A stretch of DNA of 64,000 bases from Pseudomonas sp. GD03944. GTDB taxonomy: Bacteria; Pseudomonadota; Gammaproteobacteria; Pseudomonadales; Pseudomonadaceae. Positions 63,869 to 64,000 of the stretch are shown piece by piece. The notes under the pieces are model-generated. The model did not search any database and had not been told where the DNA came from. It worked only from the letters and a program-made list of their open reading frames with translations. A program made the position numbers and the translations under genes. The stretch lies in contig NZ_JAOCAH010000013.1 in the NCBI RefSeq assembly GCF_029839275.1, positions 62,001 through 126,000 of the forward strand, read 5' to 3'. Positions within the stretch are counted from its first letter, which is position 1; every line of letters begins with the position of its first letter.

Positions 63869-64000
63869 ATGAGTGAAAGTTTCGTCACCCAGTGCCCCAA
63901 TTGCCGTACCAGTTTCCGCGTGAACCACGCGCAACTCGGTGCTGCCCGTGGCGCCGTGCGCTGCGGAGCCTGCCTGCACGTGTTCAATGCTGCCCAGCAG
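63869..64000 (+). CDS. MJ0042-type zinc-ribbon protein (partial, 5' end only)
   Basis: 44 codons to the window edge. N-terminal CPNCRTSFRVNHAQL...CGACLHVFNA is the MJ0042 zinc-finger/DUF3426 signature, with four Cys in CxxC pairs. In P. aeruginosa the gene after prmA (PA4851) is of this type and usually continues to a membrane helix and a DUF3426 domain, not visible here. ATG 63869 follows GGATTGCCGC. Confidence 0.8.
   Translation, partial: MSESFVTQCPNCRTSFRVNHAQLGAARGAVRCGACLHVFNAAQQ

Overview
The window is a GC-rich chromosomal stretch that reads as a Pseudomonas. The main support is the right-hand block, 49987-64000: speA, an SUI1/YciH protein, a NUDIX hydrolase, a DUF2333 protein, a gcbA-type diguanylate cyclase, a ctpL-type chemoreceptor, dsbD/dipZ, aroQ, accB, accC, prmA and a zinc-ribbon protein. 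From memory this is the gene order of the PA4839-PA4851 region of P. aeruginosa. REP/REPIN palindromes of the GTAGGAGCGG type also fit the genus. There are no rRNA or tRNA genes, and I see no CRISPR array.

Left part (1-11.8 kb) is a surface-attachment block. A Tad/Flp pilus operon runs on the minus strand (cpaB/rcpC, cpaC/rcpA, cpaE/tadZ, cpaF/tadA, tadB, tadC, tadD, which leaves the window). The Flp pilin is divergent on the plus strand and is followed by a receiver-only response regulator. Next is a minus-strand pair: a two-partner-secretion-type outer-membrane transporter preceded by a glycine-rich collagen-like lipoprotein. The flp and collagen-like genes share an almost identical 22-bp upstream element, which suggests common control of pilus and adhesin.

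11.8-23.6 kb holds a YdcZ-type transporter, an SdiA-regulated-type protein, a membrane diguanylate cyclase, a chemoreceptor, a convergent LuxR-type regulator/hybrid kinase pair with a small lipoprotein, a DUF3077-like gene with a structured leader, and three lipoproteins in a row.

23.6-39.4 kb is the most unusual region: a contact-dependent growth inhibition (CDI) locus, cdiB-cdiA-cdiI, on the minus strand. CdiA (3216 aa) ends in a ParB/sulfiredoxin-like toxin domain. Downstream is an AT-richer graveyard of displaced C-terminal modules: at least three toxin-tail remnants (two frameshifted, one ending at a REP-like palindrome) with two or more small immunity-like genes that are still intact. 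A frameshifted RAYT transposase element with 23-bp inverted ends has inserted exactly at the 3' end of cdiI and supplies its stop codon. This looks like successive replacement of toxin-immunity pairs with immunity genes retained.

39.6-49.4 kb carries cell-envelope genes (pbpC, a small membrane protein, an alpha-2-macroglobulin, a MATE/DinF transporter, a DUF2214-type protein). A 126-bp tandem REPIN array (49451-49880) separates them from speA. In the conserved right block, a Pho-box-like direct repeat in front of the ctpL-type gene fits phosphate-controlled chemotaxis.
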